A stretch of 64,000 nucleotides of DNA, from NCBI RefSeq assembly GCF_000192475.1, contig NZ_AEYW01000001.1, positions 291,272 through 355,271 of the forward strand, given 5' to 3'. Under the pieces are notes generated by a model. The model made no database searches. It had not been told where the DNA came from and saw only the letters and a program-made list of their open reading frames with translations. Shown in pieces: positions 1 to 7,206 of this stretch (position 1 is its first letter; the number at the start of each line of letters is the position of its first letter). The stretch is from Ruegeria conchae. GTDB taxonomy: Bacteria > Pseudomonadota > Alphaproteobacteria > Rhodobacterales > Rhodobacteraceae. Position numbers and translations under genes: made by a program.

Positions 1-799
1 TGCAGCGCGCTTTGCCATTGCGGCAGTGGTGATCGGCATCGCCGCCCTTGCCACAACAGGCATATCGCGCAGCGCTGCCCAAGCGCCCTGGCGCTATCTG
101 GTACTGGGCGGGTTGTTTGGGTCGTATTTCGTCTTGATGTTCTACGGCCTCAAAACCGCGCCACCCGTCAGTGCGGCTGCGGTATTTACCTTGACGCCGG
201 TCATTTCGGCTCTGGCTGGCTGGGTGCTGCTGCGTCAGATCACTACCGCGCGCATGGCGCTGGCCCTGACCGTTGGCGCGGTCGGCGCGCTTTGGGTAAT
301 CTTCCGGGCTGATTGGCAGGCCTTTCAAACCTTCGAAATCGGAGGCGGAGAGATCATCTATTTCTGGGGATGCGCTGCCCACGCCGTCTATACCCCGATG
401 GTGCGTCGCCTGAACCGGGGAGAGCCTGCGGTAGTGTTTACCTTCGGAACACTGGTGGCCGGGTGCCTTATCCTGACGCTGTGGGGCTGGTCCGATATCC
501 GCGCGACCGATTGGGCGAACCTACCCAGGATTGTCTGGGTAACGCTGCTCTACATTTCGCTATTCGCGACGGCGGCCAGCTTTGTACTTGTTCAGTTTGC
601 GGCGCTGTGTCTGCCTGCAGCCAAGGTCATGGCTTATACGTATCTGATTCCCAGCTGGGTCATCTTGTGGGAGATCGGGCTCGGGCGTCCTGCACCAACG
701 GCCTTGGTATTGGTTGGGGCGGCTTTGACAGCCATTGCGTTGCTGATGCTGCTGAAAGGAGAAGACACTTCTTCCAAACCTGTTCTGACACTGGATTGA
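1..799 (+). CDS. EamA/DMT-family membrane transporter, 5' end outside window
   Basis: The frame is open to base 2, so the true start lies upstream; the visible part is about 266 residues, near the full size of a ten-helix drug/metabolite transporter. Alternating hydrophobic segments run throughout, in two similar halves (first half with APPVSAAAVFTLTPV, second half with ALCLPAAKVMAYTYLIP), the internal EamA duplication. It is expected to sit in the inner membrane and export or import a small metabolite; the substrate cannot be read. The tail after the last helix is short and polar. A first in-window GTG at 26 exists but would remove part of the first repeat, so I do not use it. A second EamA transporter lies at 2063. 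Confidence 0.85.
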   Translation, partial: AARFAIAAVVIGIAALATTGISRSAAQAPWRYLVLGGLFGSYFVLMFYGLKTAPPVSAAAVFTLTPVISALAGWVLLRQITTARMALALTVGAVGALWVIFRADWQAFQTFEIGGGEIIYFWGCAAHAVYTPMVRRLNRGEPAVVFTFGTLVAGCLILTLWGWSDIRATDWANLPRIVWVTLLYISLFATAASFVLVQFAALCLPAAKVMAYTYLIPSWVILWEIGLGRPAPTALVLVGAALTAIALLMLLKGEDTSSKPVLTLD

Positions 800-868
800 A
801 TCTTGCCTTCTGAATCGGGTCTGGCAAGTTGGCCGGTACTAAGAGCTATTTGAGTGCGGAGTTTCGCT

Positions 869-1147
869 ATGAAATCAACCCTCCTTGTTCCTGTGCTGTT
901 TGCCTTGTCCGCTTGTGCAACCGGAGGAGTGAACGACGCCGCGCAGGCTGACCTGCAGGCAAGCTGCGAGGCTCTGGTAGGTGCTGAAACCGGGACCGGG
1001 CCAAGTGGTGTCAAAGCAATCTCGACGCAATCCGGACCGACTGGCTCGGTCACCAGTGTTTTCGTGGCAGGGGCAGAGGCGCCATGGCTTTGCCGGGCCG
1101 ATGCGACCGGCGTCGTGACCGGGGTCGAATACAGCCGAGAAGGTTAG
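869..1147 (+). CDS. Small predicted lipoprotein of unknown function
   Basis: A 92-residue protein starting at the ATG that follows a GCGGAG-like ribosome site; an in-frame GTG 15 bases earlier lacks one. The N terminus is a lipoprotein signal (MKSTLLVPVLFALSAC) with lipobox LSAC, so the mature protein should be an acylated envelope protein of about 75 residues. The mature part has two further cysteines (SCEAL and LCRAD) that could form a disulfide, and resembles the small cysteine-containing envelope proteins common in Rhodobacteraceae. I recognise no named domain. It stands alone between the EamA gene and the UspA-like gene. Confidence 0.7.
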   Translation: MKSTLLVPVLFALSACATGGVNDAAQADLQASCEALVGAETGTGPSGVKAISTQSGPTGSVTSVFVAGAEAPWLCRADATGVVTGVEYSREG

Positions 1148-1167
1148 GCTAACAGCTCCCAGCGCCT

Positions 1168-1209
1168 TTGAGGTAGGTCAAAGTGGTTATATGCGAATTT
1201 CTCTATGCT
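1168..1209 (+). promoter_or_regulatory. Candidate Crp/Fnr-type operator and -10 of the UspA-like gene
   Basis: TTGA at 1168-1171 and TCAA at 1178-1181 are separated by six bases, the core layout of Fnr/FnrL boxes (TTGAT-N4-ATCAA); the arms extend to a perfect CTTTGA-N6-TCAAAG palindrome at 1166-1183. A TATGCT hexamer at 1204-1209 is placed where a class II Fnr-activated promoter would have its -10, and the start codon follows at 1232. Bases 5 and 10 of the Fnr consensus do not match, so a Crp-like or other regulator is possible. Confidence 0.5.
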
Positions 1210-1231
1210 TTTTGGCGAGGAGGAAAATGCA

Positions 1232-1645
1232 ATGTTCAAACATATTATGGTCCCAGTCGACCTGCACCTGCCACCCGAGGTCAAGAAGGCGACTGAAGTT
1301 GCTGCACAATTGGCCAATTGGCAAGGTGCCAAAGTGACCGTCGTAAGTGTCACGGGCACCCAGCTCGGGGATGTTAATCTGTCGAAAGACGCAATTGAGC
1401 AAAAGCTGAAGGACTGCGCTGGCGAGATTGCAGAACAAAGCGGCGCTCCGGTTGCCACACGCAACATACACTCGGTCGATGTCGCTGCCGAAGTCGATGG
1501 CGATCTGACCCGCGCGGCAGAAGATATTGGTGCTGATCTGATTGTGGTCGGGACTCACGCCCCAAGGATCACAGACTATATCTTTTCCAGTCATGCCGGT
1601 TATCTGGCCAAACACGCCAGCATGTCAGTTTTTGTGGTGCGTTGA
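1232..1645 (+). CDS. Universal stress protein (UspA family)
   Basis: A 137-residue single-domain Usp protein. The ATG at 1232 is chosen because GAGGAGG lies just upstream and the encoded MFKHIMVPVDL is the usual Usp first strand; an earlier ATG at 1205 would add nine residues without a ribosome site. The C-terminal half has DLIVVGTHAP and ends in SVFVVR, as in the family. The nucleotide-binding signature G-x2-G-x9-G-S/T is not intact: after GTHAPRITDY the sequence is SSHAGYLAKHA where ATP-binding members have GS-A. It may therefore be a non-ATP-binding member. It is preceded by a Fnr-like box, which would fit induction at low oxygen. Confidence 0.88.
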   Translation: MFKHIMVPVDLHLPPEVKKATEVAAQLANWQGAKVTVVSVTGTQLGDVNLSKDAIEQKLKDCAGEIAEQSGAPVATRNIHSVDVAAEVDGDLTRAAEDIGADLIVVGTHAPRITDYIFSSHAGYLAKHASMSVFVVR

Positions 1646-1648
1646 AAC

Positions 1649-1981
1649 TCAGGCCTCGTCCGAGGGCAGTTCGACCTCGAGGAACCGCTCGAACGCATCC
1701 AGATTGACCGGTTCGAACTGTCCGAAACCCTGCATCCAGACCGACGCCGCACGCAGGGCGTCAGGCTCTAGCTTGCACCACTTAACCCGCCCTCGTTTTT
1801 CCTGAGAAATCAGCCCGGCCTTGGTCAGGATCACCAAGTGTTTCGAGATCGCAGCCAATGACATGTCGAACGGCTCAGCCACGTCGGTCACGGCCATATC
1901 GTCCTCCAGCAACATCGCAAGGATGGTGCGGCGGGTGGGGTCGCCGAGGGCCGCAAAAACAGTGTCGAGGTCATTGGACAT
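1649..1981 (-). CDS. ArsR-family winged-helix transcriptional regulator
   Basis: A 110-residue protein beginning MSNDLDTVFAALGDPTRR, the hallmark opening of ArsR/SmtB regulators. It continues through a helix-turn-helix with recognition helix around residues 38-55 (MSLAAISKHLVIL) and a wing near EKRGRVKWCKL. Only one cysteine (in KWCKL) is visible and there is no CxC metal site, so it belongs with the non-metal ArsR members. It is divergent from the EamA transporter at 2063, with about 80 bases between the starts, and is a natural candidate to control that gene. Its 3' end faces the UspA-like gene with three bases between the stop codons. Confidence 0.88.
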   Translation of the reverse strand: MSNDLDTVFAALGDPTRRTILAMLLEDDMAVTDVAEPFDMSLAAISKHLVILTKAGLISQEKRGRVKWCKLEPDALRAASVWMQGFGQFEPVNLDAFERFLEVELPSDEA

Positions 1982-2062
1982 GGCTCATTCCTAAAGCGCA
2001 AGAACCGGTTTGACAATTTTCGCTGCAACGACAAGGTGCCAGCAAACAAAAAAGGTTTGGGT

Positions 2063-2974
2063 ATGGCACTGAAATACTGGTTGGTGATTTGCATACTTGG
2101 CATCGGCTGGGGCATGTCATTCATGTTCAATGCCATTCTGCTGCGCGAGCTTGGGCCACTGTCGGTATCGATGGGGCGTGTGGGTTTTGGTGCGTTGGGG
2201 TGCTGGGTCTATGTGTTGGGCGCCCGTTTGCAAGTCAATCTGACCTTCGGTCGCGCAGCCGGGTTGCTGGGATTTGGCGTGCTCAGCTATGCTGCTCCGT
2301 TTGCCTTTTATGCCTTGGGTCAGCAGCATATAGGTGCTGGCGTCGCAGGGATCGTGAATGCCACGACGCCCGCCTTTGCGGTTGTTGTATCACATTTCTG
2401 GCCCAGAGGAGAGCGGGCGACGCTATTGAAATCCCTGGGCGTGGTCTGTGGTTTTGCGGGTATCGTAGTATTGTCGTTGCCGGTGCTAAACTCAGGCGCA
2501 AAATCCGAGTTCTGGGCAATTCTTCTCACCTTGTGCGCCCCTGTCTGCTATGCCTTTTCGGTCAACATCGCGCGCGCCTTCCGGGAAATGCCGCCGGTTG
2601 TTCTGGTCGCGCTGGCCCTGACGGGCGCGACACTGGCAATAGCTCCGCTAGCCTTGTGGCGCGAAGGCGTGCCCCATATCACCCGGATCGAAACCTGGGC
2701 TTCGCTGGCCATGATCGGCTTTGTACTAACCTCCGCAGCCTTTATCGCATTCTACTGGCTTCTTCCCAAAGTGGGACCAACGAATATATCGACGGTCACC
2801 CTGATCGCTCCGGTCTCTGCGCTGGTGCTGGGAACATGGGTGCTGAATGAGACGCTTCGGCCCGAGCACCTGTTGGGCATGGGGGCAATTCTTGTCGGGC
2901 TTTTGCTTATCGACGGGCGGATCGTCAGGCGCAGGCAGCGGGATGCAGTTGGAAAAGATCAACCGAAAGGTTGA
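2063..2974 (+). CDS. EamA/DMT-family membrane transporter
   Basis: A 303-residue protein with about ten hydrophobic segments in two EamA repeats (first beginning ILGIGWGMSFMFNAILL, second from LLTLCAPVCYAFSVN). The ATG at 2063 has AAAGG seven bases upstream; a GTG at 2036 would add a charged nine-residue leader. The C-terminal part has the typical PVSALVLGTWVLNETL motif of the second repeat, followed by a basic cytoplasmic tail. Inner-membrane exporter or importer of unknown substrate. The ArsR regulator is transcribed away from it. A possible -35 (TTGACA at 2010) is visible, but I see no good matching -10. Confidence 0.88.
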   Translation: MALKYWLVICILGIGWGMSFMFNAILLRELGPLSVSMGRVGFGALGCWVYVLGARLQVNLTFGRAAGLLGFGVLSYAAPFAFYALGQQHIGAGVAGIVNATTPAFAVVVSHFWPRGERATLLKSLGVVCGFAGIVVLSLPVLNSGAKSEFWAILLTLCAPVCYAFSVNIARAFREMPPVVLVALALTGATLAIAPLALWREGVPHITRIETWASLAMIGFVLTSAAFIAFYWLLPKVGPTNISTVTLIAPVSALVLGTWVLNETLRPEHLLGMGAILVGLLLIDGRIVRRRQRDAVGKDQPKG

Positions 2975-3029
2975 ATATGCAGAATTCGCCCAATTCGCCC
3001 GTTTGGCCTATTCTAACGAATGGGATGAT

Positions 3030-3059
3030 TTGGGTGAAGTTAGATTAATATTATATAAA
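3030..3059 (+). promoter_or_regulatory. Candidate promoter of the atp (Fo) operon
   Basis: TTGGGT at 3030-3035 and TATAAA at 3054-3059 are 18 bases apart, inside an AT-rich patch that stands out in the otherwise GC-rich 184-base gap before atpI. The match to a sigma-70 promoter is only fair. The leader to atpI would be about 95 bases. Confidence 0.3.
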
Positions 3060-3158
3060 TCAATTGGTTACCGATGTTCTGGGCGGGCGGTTAACAGCGT
3101 TGACTCTGCGCCCTCAGACCCTTAGCACCCTACCCAAGACTGTGCGAGGGAAACGCCC

Positions 3159-3491
3159 GTGACCGATGATGACCAAAAGCAGCGTATGGCGCAGCTGGAG
3201 GCCAAGATCGACGCGGCAAAAAAGGCCAAAGCGCCTAGGCCTCGCGCAGATGCTGACGTGTCCGGGGGTGAGCTTGCCTGGAGGATGGTCATCGAAATGG
3301 TATCCGGTCTGGGGATCGGATTTGGCATCGGATACGGGCTGGATAGCCTGCTCGGGACGATCCCGATCTTTCTGGTGCTATTTACATTGCTGGGCCTTGT
3401 CGCGGGCGTGAAGGTTATGCTCCGAAGCGCGAAAGAGGTTCAAGAGAAACAAACGGCTGCAAATGCGGCCGAGAAGGACGAGAGGGACTGA
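3159..3491 (+). CDS. atpI: AtpI-like Fo assembly/accessory protein
   Basis: A 110-residue protein that opens the Fo operon, with a GTG start. The N-terminal third is charged and probably helical ([21 protein letters not shown]). Two membrane helices follow: [26 protein letters not shown] and [18 protein letters not shown]. This is the AtpI/AtpQ-like type found before atpB in alphaproteobacteria, thought to help assemble the c ring or supply magnesium. The C-terminal tail is charged again. The next gene, atpB, starts two bases after its stop. Confidence 0.88.
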   Translation: MTDDDQKQRMAQLEAKIDAAKKAKAPRPRADADVSGGELAWRMVIEMVSGLGIGFGIGYGLDSLLGTIPIFLVLFTLLGLVAGVKVMLRSAKEVQEKQTAANAAEKDERD

Positions 3492-3493
3492 AC

Positions 3494-4252
3494 GTGGCGA
3501 CCGAGACCACCGCAGCAGAAGGCAGCAGCCTGGTATTCCACCCGATGGACCAGTTCATCGTCAAGCCGTTGTTCGGCGACGGTGCGGTTGGCATGTTCAC
3601 GGTCACCAATGTGACTCTGTGGCTGTTCTTTGCCGTATTGGCCGTGGTGGCTCTGTTGGTTCTGCCAACGTCCAAGCGCGCGATCGTCCCAAGCCGCATG
3701 CAGTCGATTGCAGAACTGGCCTATGGCTTCATCTACAAGATGCTTGAAGACATTTGCGGCAAGGAAGGCGTCAAGTTCTTCCCCTATGTCATGACCTTGT
3801 TCATGTTCATCGTAACCGCGAACTTCTTGGGCCTGATCCCGACCTCGTTCACCACCACATCGCATTTTGCAGTCACCATCCCGCTGGCTTTGGCCGTGTT
3901 CCTGACCGTGACCATTCTGGGTTTCGTCAAGAACGGTGCAGGCTTCCTGGGTCTGTTCTGGGTCTCCAGCGCGCCTTTGGCGCTGCGCCCGATCCTGGCG
4001 ATCATCGAGCTGATTTCGTACTTTGTACGCCCTGTCAGCCACTCTATTCGTCTTGCTGGTAACGTCATGGCTGGCCACGCGGTTATCAAGGTTTTCGCGG
4101 GCTTCGCTGCGATTGCCGTGATCTCGCCCGTGTCGGTGCTGGCGATCACCGCAATGTATGGTCTTGAGGTCCTGGTGGCCTTCATTCAGGCCTACGTATT
4201 CACCATTCTGACCTGTGTTTATCTGAAAGATGCACTGCATCCGTCGCACTAA
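3494..4252 (+). CDS. atpB: ATP synthase Fo subunit a
   Basis: A 252-residue polytopic inner-membrane protein forming the proton half-channels next to the c ring. It starts with GTG two bases after atpI. The essential arginine is in the helix [14 protein letters not shown] (around residue 183), and the last helices ([23 protein letters not shown]) hold the conserved glutamine and polar residues of the exit channel. Length and motifs are typical. The F1 genes (atpHAGDC) are not in the window, which fits the split Fo/F1 operons of Rhodobacterales. Confidence 0.97.
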   Translation: MATETTAAEGSSLVFHPMDQFIVKPLFGDGAVGMFTVTNVTLWLFFAVLAVVALLVLPTSKRAIVPSRMQSIAELAYGFIYKMLEDICGKEGVKFFPYVMTLFMFIVTANFLGLIPTSFTTTSHFAVTIPLALAVFLTVTILGFVKNGAGFLGLFWVSSAPLALRPILAIIELISYFVRPVSHSIRLAGNVMAGHAVIKVFAGFAAIAVISPVSVLAITAMYGLEVLVAFIQAYVFTILTCVYLKDALHPSH

Positions 4253-4300
4253 GGTCCGAACACCCAACATCGAAACTTCCAATTCGTAAGGAGACACATC

Positions 4301-4525
4301 ATGGAAGGCGATCTCGCACACATCGGCGCAGGCCTGGCAGCAATCGGTTCCGGCGCAGCCGCAATCGGGGTGGGCAACGTTGCAGGCAACTTCCTGGCCG
4401 GCGCCCTGCGCAACCCTTCGGCGGCTGCATCGCAGACCGCAACCCTGTTCATCGGTATCGCGTTCGCAGAAGCCCTGGGGATCTTCGCATTCCTGGTCTC
4501 GCTGCTGCTGATGTTCGCCGTATAA
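4301..4525 (+). CDS. atpE: ATP synthase Fo subunit c
   Basis: A 74-residue hairpin proteolipid that forms the rotating c ring. Helix 1 is glycine-rich (residues 8-34, with the GxGxGxG-type packing surface), the polar loop is ALRNPS (residues 35-40), and helix 2 carries the proton-binding glutamate at residue 57 (FAEALG). A strong AAGGAG site lies upstream, as expected for a subunit made in many copies per complex. A perfect hairpin follows the gene before atpF'. Confidence 0.97.
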   Translation: MEGDLAHIGAGLAAIGSGAAAIGVGNVAGNFLAGALRNPSAAASQTATLFIGIAFAEALGIFAFLVSLLLMFAV

Positions 4526-4549
4526 TCTGCGGAACCTGATCCTTACGCG

Positions 4550-4580
4550 CAGATGGGCCCAAGCCATAGCGGCCCATCTG
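4550..4580 (+). promoter_or_regulatory. Intercistronic hairpin between atpE and atpF'
   Basis: CAGATGGGCC at 4550-4559 pairs perfectly with GGCCCATCTG at 4571-4580 around an 11-base loop. No run of T follows, so it does not look like a full terminator. It sits 25 bases after the atpE stop and 32 bases before the next start. The position suggests protection of the atpE transcript end or partial attenuation, giving more c subunit than b subunits; this role is inferred. Confidence 0.7.
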
Positions 4581-4611
4581 TTGTAAAGACTACGTTCCGA
4601 CGGAGGATATC

Positions 4612-5163
4612 ATGGCGACAGAACCTATTGCTGAAGAAGTAGCCGGCTCGTGCGTCGACTCCTATGGCTCTGCCATCGGGATGCCGCAGCTCTGCTTCGA
4701 TTGGTTCCCCAACCAGATTTTCTGGCTGGTCATTACGCTGGTCGTCATCTTTCTGGTCCTGTCCCGCGTGGCGCTGCCGCGCATCGCGGCAATCCTGGCG
4801 GAACGTCAGGGGACCATTACAAATGACCTGGCTGCGGCCGAAGATCTGAAGGCCAAGGCGGTCGAGGCCGAAGAGGCCTATAACAAGGCGCTGGCCGATG
4901 CCCGTTCTGAGGCACAGCGTATCGCAGCGGAAGCGCGCGCGGAAATCCAGTCTGGTCTGGATGATGCGATTGCCAAGGCAGACGCGGAAATCGCTGCAAA
5001 GGCGGCTGAATCGGAAAAGGCGATTGCCGAAATCCGTGCCGGTGCGCTGGAAAGCATTCAAGTGGTTGCCAAGGATACAGCGGCTGAACTGGTCACCGCA
5101 CTGGGCGGCGAGGCGGATGCCAAAGCCATCAACGGTGCAGTAGACGCACAGACGAAAGGATAA
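4612..5163 (+). CDS. atpF': ATP synthase Fo subunit b'
   Basis: A 183-residue stalk subunit, the first of two b-type genes, as in photosynthetic bacteria and other alphaproteobacteria. A single membrane helix lies at about residues 37-60 ([16 protein letters not shown]), followed by a long alanine/glutamate/lysine-rich coiled coil that reaches F1. The about 35 residues before the helix are polar and contain two cysteines. It starts with ATG after a GGAGGA site and ends six bases before atpF. Also named atpX or atpG in some genomes. Confidence 0.93.
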   Translation: MATEPIAEEVAGSCVDSYGSAIGMPQLCFDWFPNQIFWLVITLVVIFLVLSRVALPRIAAILAERQGTITNDLAAAEDLKAKAVEAEEAYNKALADARSEAQRIAAEARAEIQSGLDDAIAKADAEIAAKAAESEKAIAEIRAGALESIQVVAKDTAAELVTALGGEADAKAINGAVDAQTKG

Positions 5164-5168
5164 GTGAC

Positions 5169-5729
5169 ATGCGGAACACTCTTGCCCTTATCCTGACCGT
5201 CGGTGCCGCCAGCCCCGCGCTGGCCGCAAGCGGACCGTTCTTTTCGCTTGGTAACACCGACTTTGTGGTCCTGCTGGGCTTCATCGTTTTCATCGCGGTC
5301 CTGTTCTACTTCAAGGTCCCCGGCATGATCGGTGGTGCATTGGACAAACGTGCCGAAGGCATCCAGTCCGAACTGGACGAAGCACGTGCCCTGCATGAAG
5401 AAGCGCGTAGCCTGCTAGCCTCGTATGAGCGCAAGCAACGCGAGGTGCAGACACAGGCCGACGCCATCGTCGAAGCGGCGAAGCAGGACGCGGCATTGGC
5501 CGCTGAGCAAGCCAAGGTCGATTTGGAGAAATCCATTGCACGCCGTCTAGCGGCTGCACAGGATCAGATCGCATCGGCTGAGGCCTCAGCAGTCAAGGAA
5601 GTTCGCGATCAGGCCGTCACCGTTGCGGTTTCCGCAGCGAAAGCCGTTCTAGCCAAGCAAATGACCGCCACGCAGGCGAACAAGCTGATCGACGCATCCA
5701 TCGCGGATGTCGCTGAAAAGCTCCACTGA
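5169..5729 (+). CDS. atpF: ATP synthase Fo subunit b
   Basis: A 186-residue b subunit. The N terminus looks like a cleavable or residual signal (MRNTLALILTVGAASPALA), followed by a membrane helix (FVVLLGFIVFIAVLFYF, residues 36-52) and a long right-handed coiled coil with few aromatic residues. It pairs with the b' product to form the peripheral stalk. It is the last gene of the operon; a strong terminator starts 24 bases after its stop. Confidence 0.95.
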   Translation: MRNTLALILTVGAASPALAASGPFFSLGNTDFVVLLGFIVFIAVLFYFKVPGMIGGALDKRAEGIQSELDEARALHEEARSLLASYERKQREVQTQADAIVEAAKQDAALAAEQAKVDLEKSIARRLAAAQDQIASAEASAVKEVRDQAVTVAVSAAKAVLAKQMTATQANKLIDASIADVAEKLH

Positions 5730-5753
5730 TCGCCCGGATCATATGAATTGAAA

Positions 5754-5788
5754 AACCCGAGGGCCGCGTAGCGCTCGGGTTTTTTTTG
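5754..5788 (+). terminator. Rho-independent terminator of the Fo operon
   Basis: AACCCGAG (5754-5761) pairs with CTCGGGTT (5774-5781), and a run of eight T follows (5780-5787). It lies just after atpF and faces the minus-strand gene ending at 5797; the A run on its left side could also let it work on the minus strand. Confidence 0.92.
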
Positions 5789-5796
5789 TTTTGTTG

Positions 5797-6285
5797 CTAG
5801 GGACTGCGCTTTGATCTGCGCCAGGTCACGACAAAAACAATTAGAGCGATCACGGTAATCAGGATCTCAACCTTGAAAGTCCAATGGTTGAGAAAAGACA
5901 ATATCCAATGAAGGTGCGTCGCTAGCACAATGACCAACGGATGCGTTGCGTCGGAGAACGGCCAGAACCACGCAACCTCCCCGGTGATTGAATCCAGCAG
6001 CATATGAACCAACCCACCGGCGCCAAAGAAGGTCAGGATGGTGCCGGTTCTTGAGGCCCAGATACGTATCATAATCCCGGCAAGTAGAATCCCTGCCCAG
6101 ATGACCGGGCGGTGGGTCAGGTAAGAGTGGTGATGATGCCCCCGGTCATCGACAAGATAGAACCAGAGCATATCGATATCGGGGGCAACGGCTCCCAACA
6201 TCGCCGCCGTAAAGGCAAGTTTCCCGAGATTCGGTGCGGCGGTTCGAAAGACCAGATAGGCGCCCGGCAGGTGTCCTATGAACAT
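5797..6285 (-). CDS. Predicted metal-dependent hydrolase-like membrane protein (DUF457/YdjM type)
   Basis: A 162-residue protein with about four hydrophobic segments. It shows the conserved pieces of the inner-membrane DUF457/YdjM group: an early GHLPGAY, APDIDMLW (residues 34-41), the histidine cluster HHHHSYLTHRP (around 50-60) and GGLVHMLLDS (around 90-99). The aspartates and histidines look like metal ligands, but no substrate is known for the family. Its start codon overlaps the stop of the upstream GntR gene by one base (TGATG), so the two are translated from one message. Confidence 0.7.
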   Translation of the reverse strand: MFIGHLPGAYLVFRTAAPNLGKLAFTAAMLGAVAPDIDMLWFYLVDDRGHHHHSYLTHRPVIWAGILLAGIMIRIWASRTGTILTFFGAGGLVHMLLDSITGEVAWFWPFSDATHPLVIVLATHLHWILSFLNHWTFKVEILITVIALIVFVVTWRRSKRSP

Positions 6286-7055
6286 CAGTTCTCGCCGGTT
6301 TCGTGCTTCAACCGCTGCTGCGCGATCTCTTCGTTGCGCAGGGCCTTCTGCTGATCGGCCATGCAGCTTTTGACAAAGTTCAGGTGATCTTCGACCGCCC
6401 GCCGCGCGCCTTTTGGGTCGCGGTCCTGCAGGGCCGCGTTGATGGCACGGTGCTGGTCCAGAATAGCGTCACGGGTGGTGCGCTGCTGAAACATGATCCG
6501 GCGGTTGTAGAACACGCCCTGCCGCAGCAGATCGAACATCGACCGCATCATATGCAGCATCACAACATTGTGGCTGGCCTCGATGATGGCCATGTGGAAT
6601 TGGGCGTCCAGATGTGCCTCTTCCTCGGCAGCGTTACGCGCGTGGGCGGTTTCCATCTTGTCCAGTATGGTCTGCACCACTTTCAGATCGCTGTCCGATC
6701 CCATCCGCGCGGCGCGCTCGGCGGCCAGCCCCTCCATATCGCGCCGGAACGAGATATAGTCGAACACCGCCTCGTCGTGATTGCCGAACAACCGGATCAA
6801 AGCGGGCGAGAAGGCCGAGCCCAGAACCTCGGCCACATAGATGCCTGACCCGGCCTTGGCGGTCAGCAATCCCTGATCCTGCAGATCAGCGATCGCCTCG
6901 CGCAGCGAGGGGCGCGACACGCCCATCCGCTCGGCCAGTTCCCTTTCCGAGGGTAGGCGTTCGCCGGGGCGCAGGATGCCGCGCAAGATCAACAACTCAA
7001 TCTGGCGCACCACGGCCAGAGATAGTTTTTCGGTCTGAACTTTTTGAAAAGGCAT
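6285..7055 (-). CDS. GntR-family regulator, FadR subfamily
   Basis: A 256-residue regulator. The N-terminal winged helix-turn-helix covers about residues 8-75 with the GntR signature GERLPSERELAERMGVSRPSLREAI. The rest is an all-helical FCD ligand-binding domain, with candidate metal/ligand histidines in FHMAIIEASHN and EDHLNFV. It is transcribed away from the aminotransferase at 7207. Two matching palindromes in the gap probably are its operators, so I infer control of the aminotransferase and itself. The ligand may be an amino acid or organic acid; this is not visible. Confidence 0.92.
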   Translation of the reverse strand: MPFQKVQTEKLSLAVVRQIELLILRGILRPGERLPSERELAERMGVSRPSLREAIADLQDQGLLTAKAGSGIYVAEVLGSAFSPALIRLFGNHDEAVFDYISFRRDMEGLAAERAARMGSDSDLKVVQTILDKMETAHARNAAEEEAHLDAQFHMAIIEASHNVVMLHMMRSMFDLLRQGVFYNRRIMFQQRTTRDAILDQHRAINAALQDRDPKGARRAVEDHLNFVKSCMADQQKALRNEEIAQQRLKHETGEN

Positions 7056-7073
7056 CCGGCTAACATCTGAAAT

Positions 7074-7092
7074 TGGTCAACTCACTTGACCA
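7074..7092. promoter_or_regulatory. Operator-like perfect inverted repeat (site 1)
   Basis: TGGTCAA (7074-7080) and TTGACCA (7086-7092) form a perfect palindrome around five bases. Written as GTCA-N7-TGAC it has the same geometry as site 2 at 7139-7153. It is 19 bases in front of the GntR gene start, a place for autoregulation. Confidence 0.75.
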
Positions 7093-7138
7093 CGATTGCG
7101 AGGCGCGTTCAAGCCGCTCACAGAGGTTGAAACATTAG

Positions 7139-7176
7139 GTCAGTATTATTGACATAAGAGGTGCATTGCCTAGTCT
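7139..7176 (+). promoter_or_regulatory. Operator-like repeat (site 2) overlapping the aminotransferase promoter
   Basis: GTCA (7139-7142) and TGAC (7150-7153) are separated by seven bases, as in site 1. The right arm runs into TTGACA at 7149-7154, a good -35, with TAGTCT at 7171-7176 as a weak -10 at 16 bases. Binding here would block RNA polymerase at the 7207 gene. Confidence 0.6.
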
Positions 7177-7206
7177 GCGACCTAAGGGCGGAGGAGGCCC
7201 GCAACG

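Noticed and set aside
3440..4567. 375-codon open frame antisense to atpB and atpE
   Set aside because: It is the mirror of two certain Fo genes and crosses their ends, with very unusual arginine/glutamine/histidine content.
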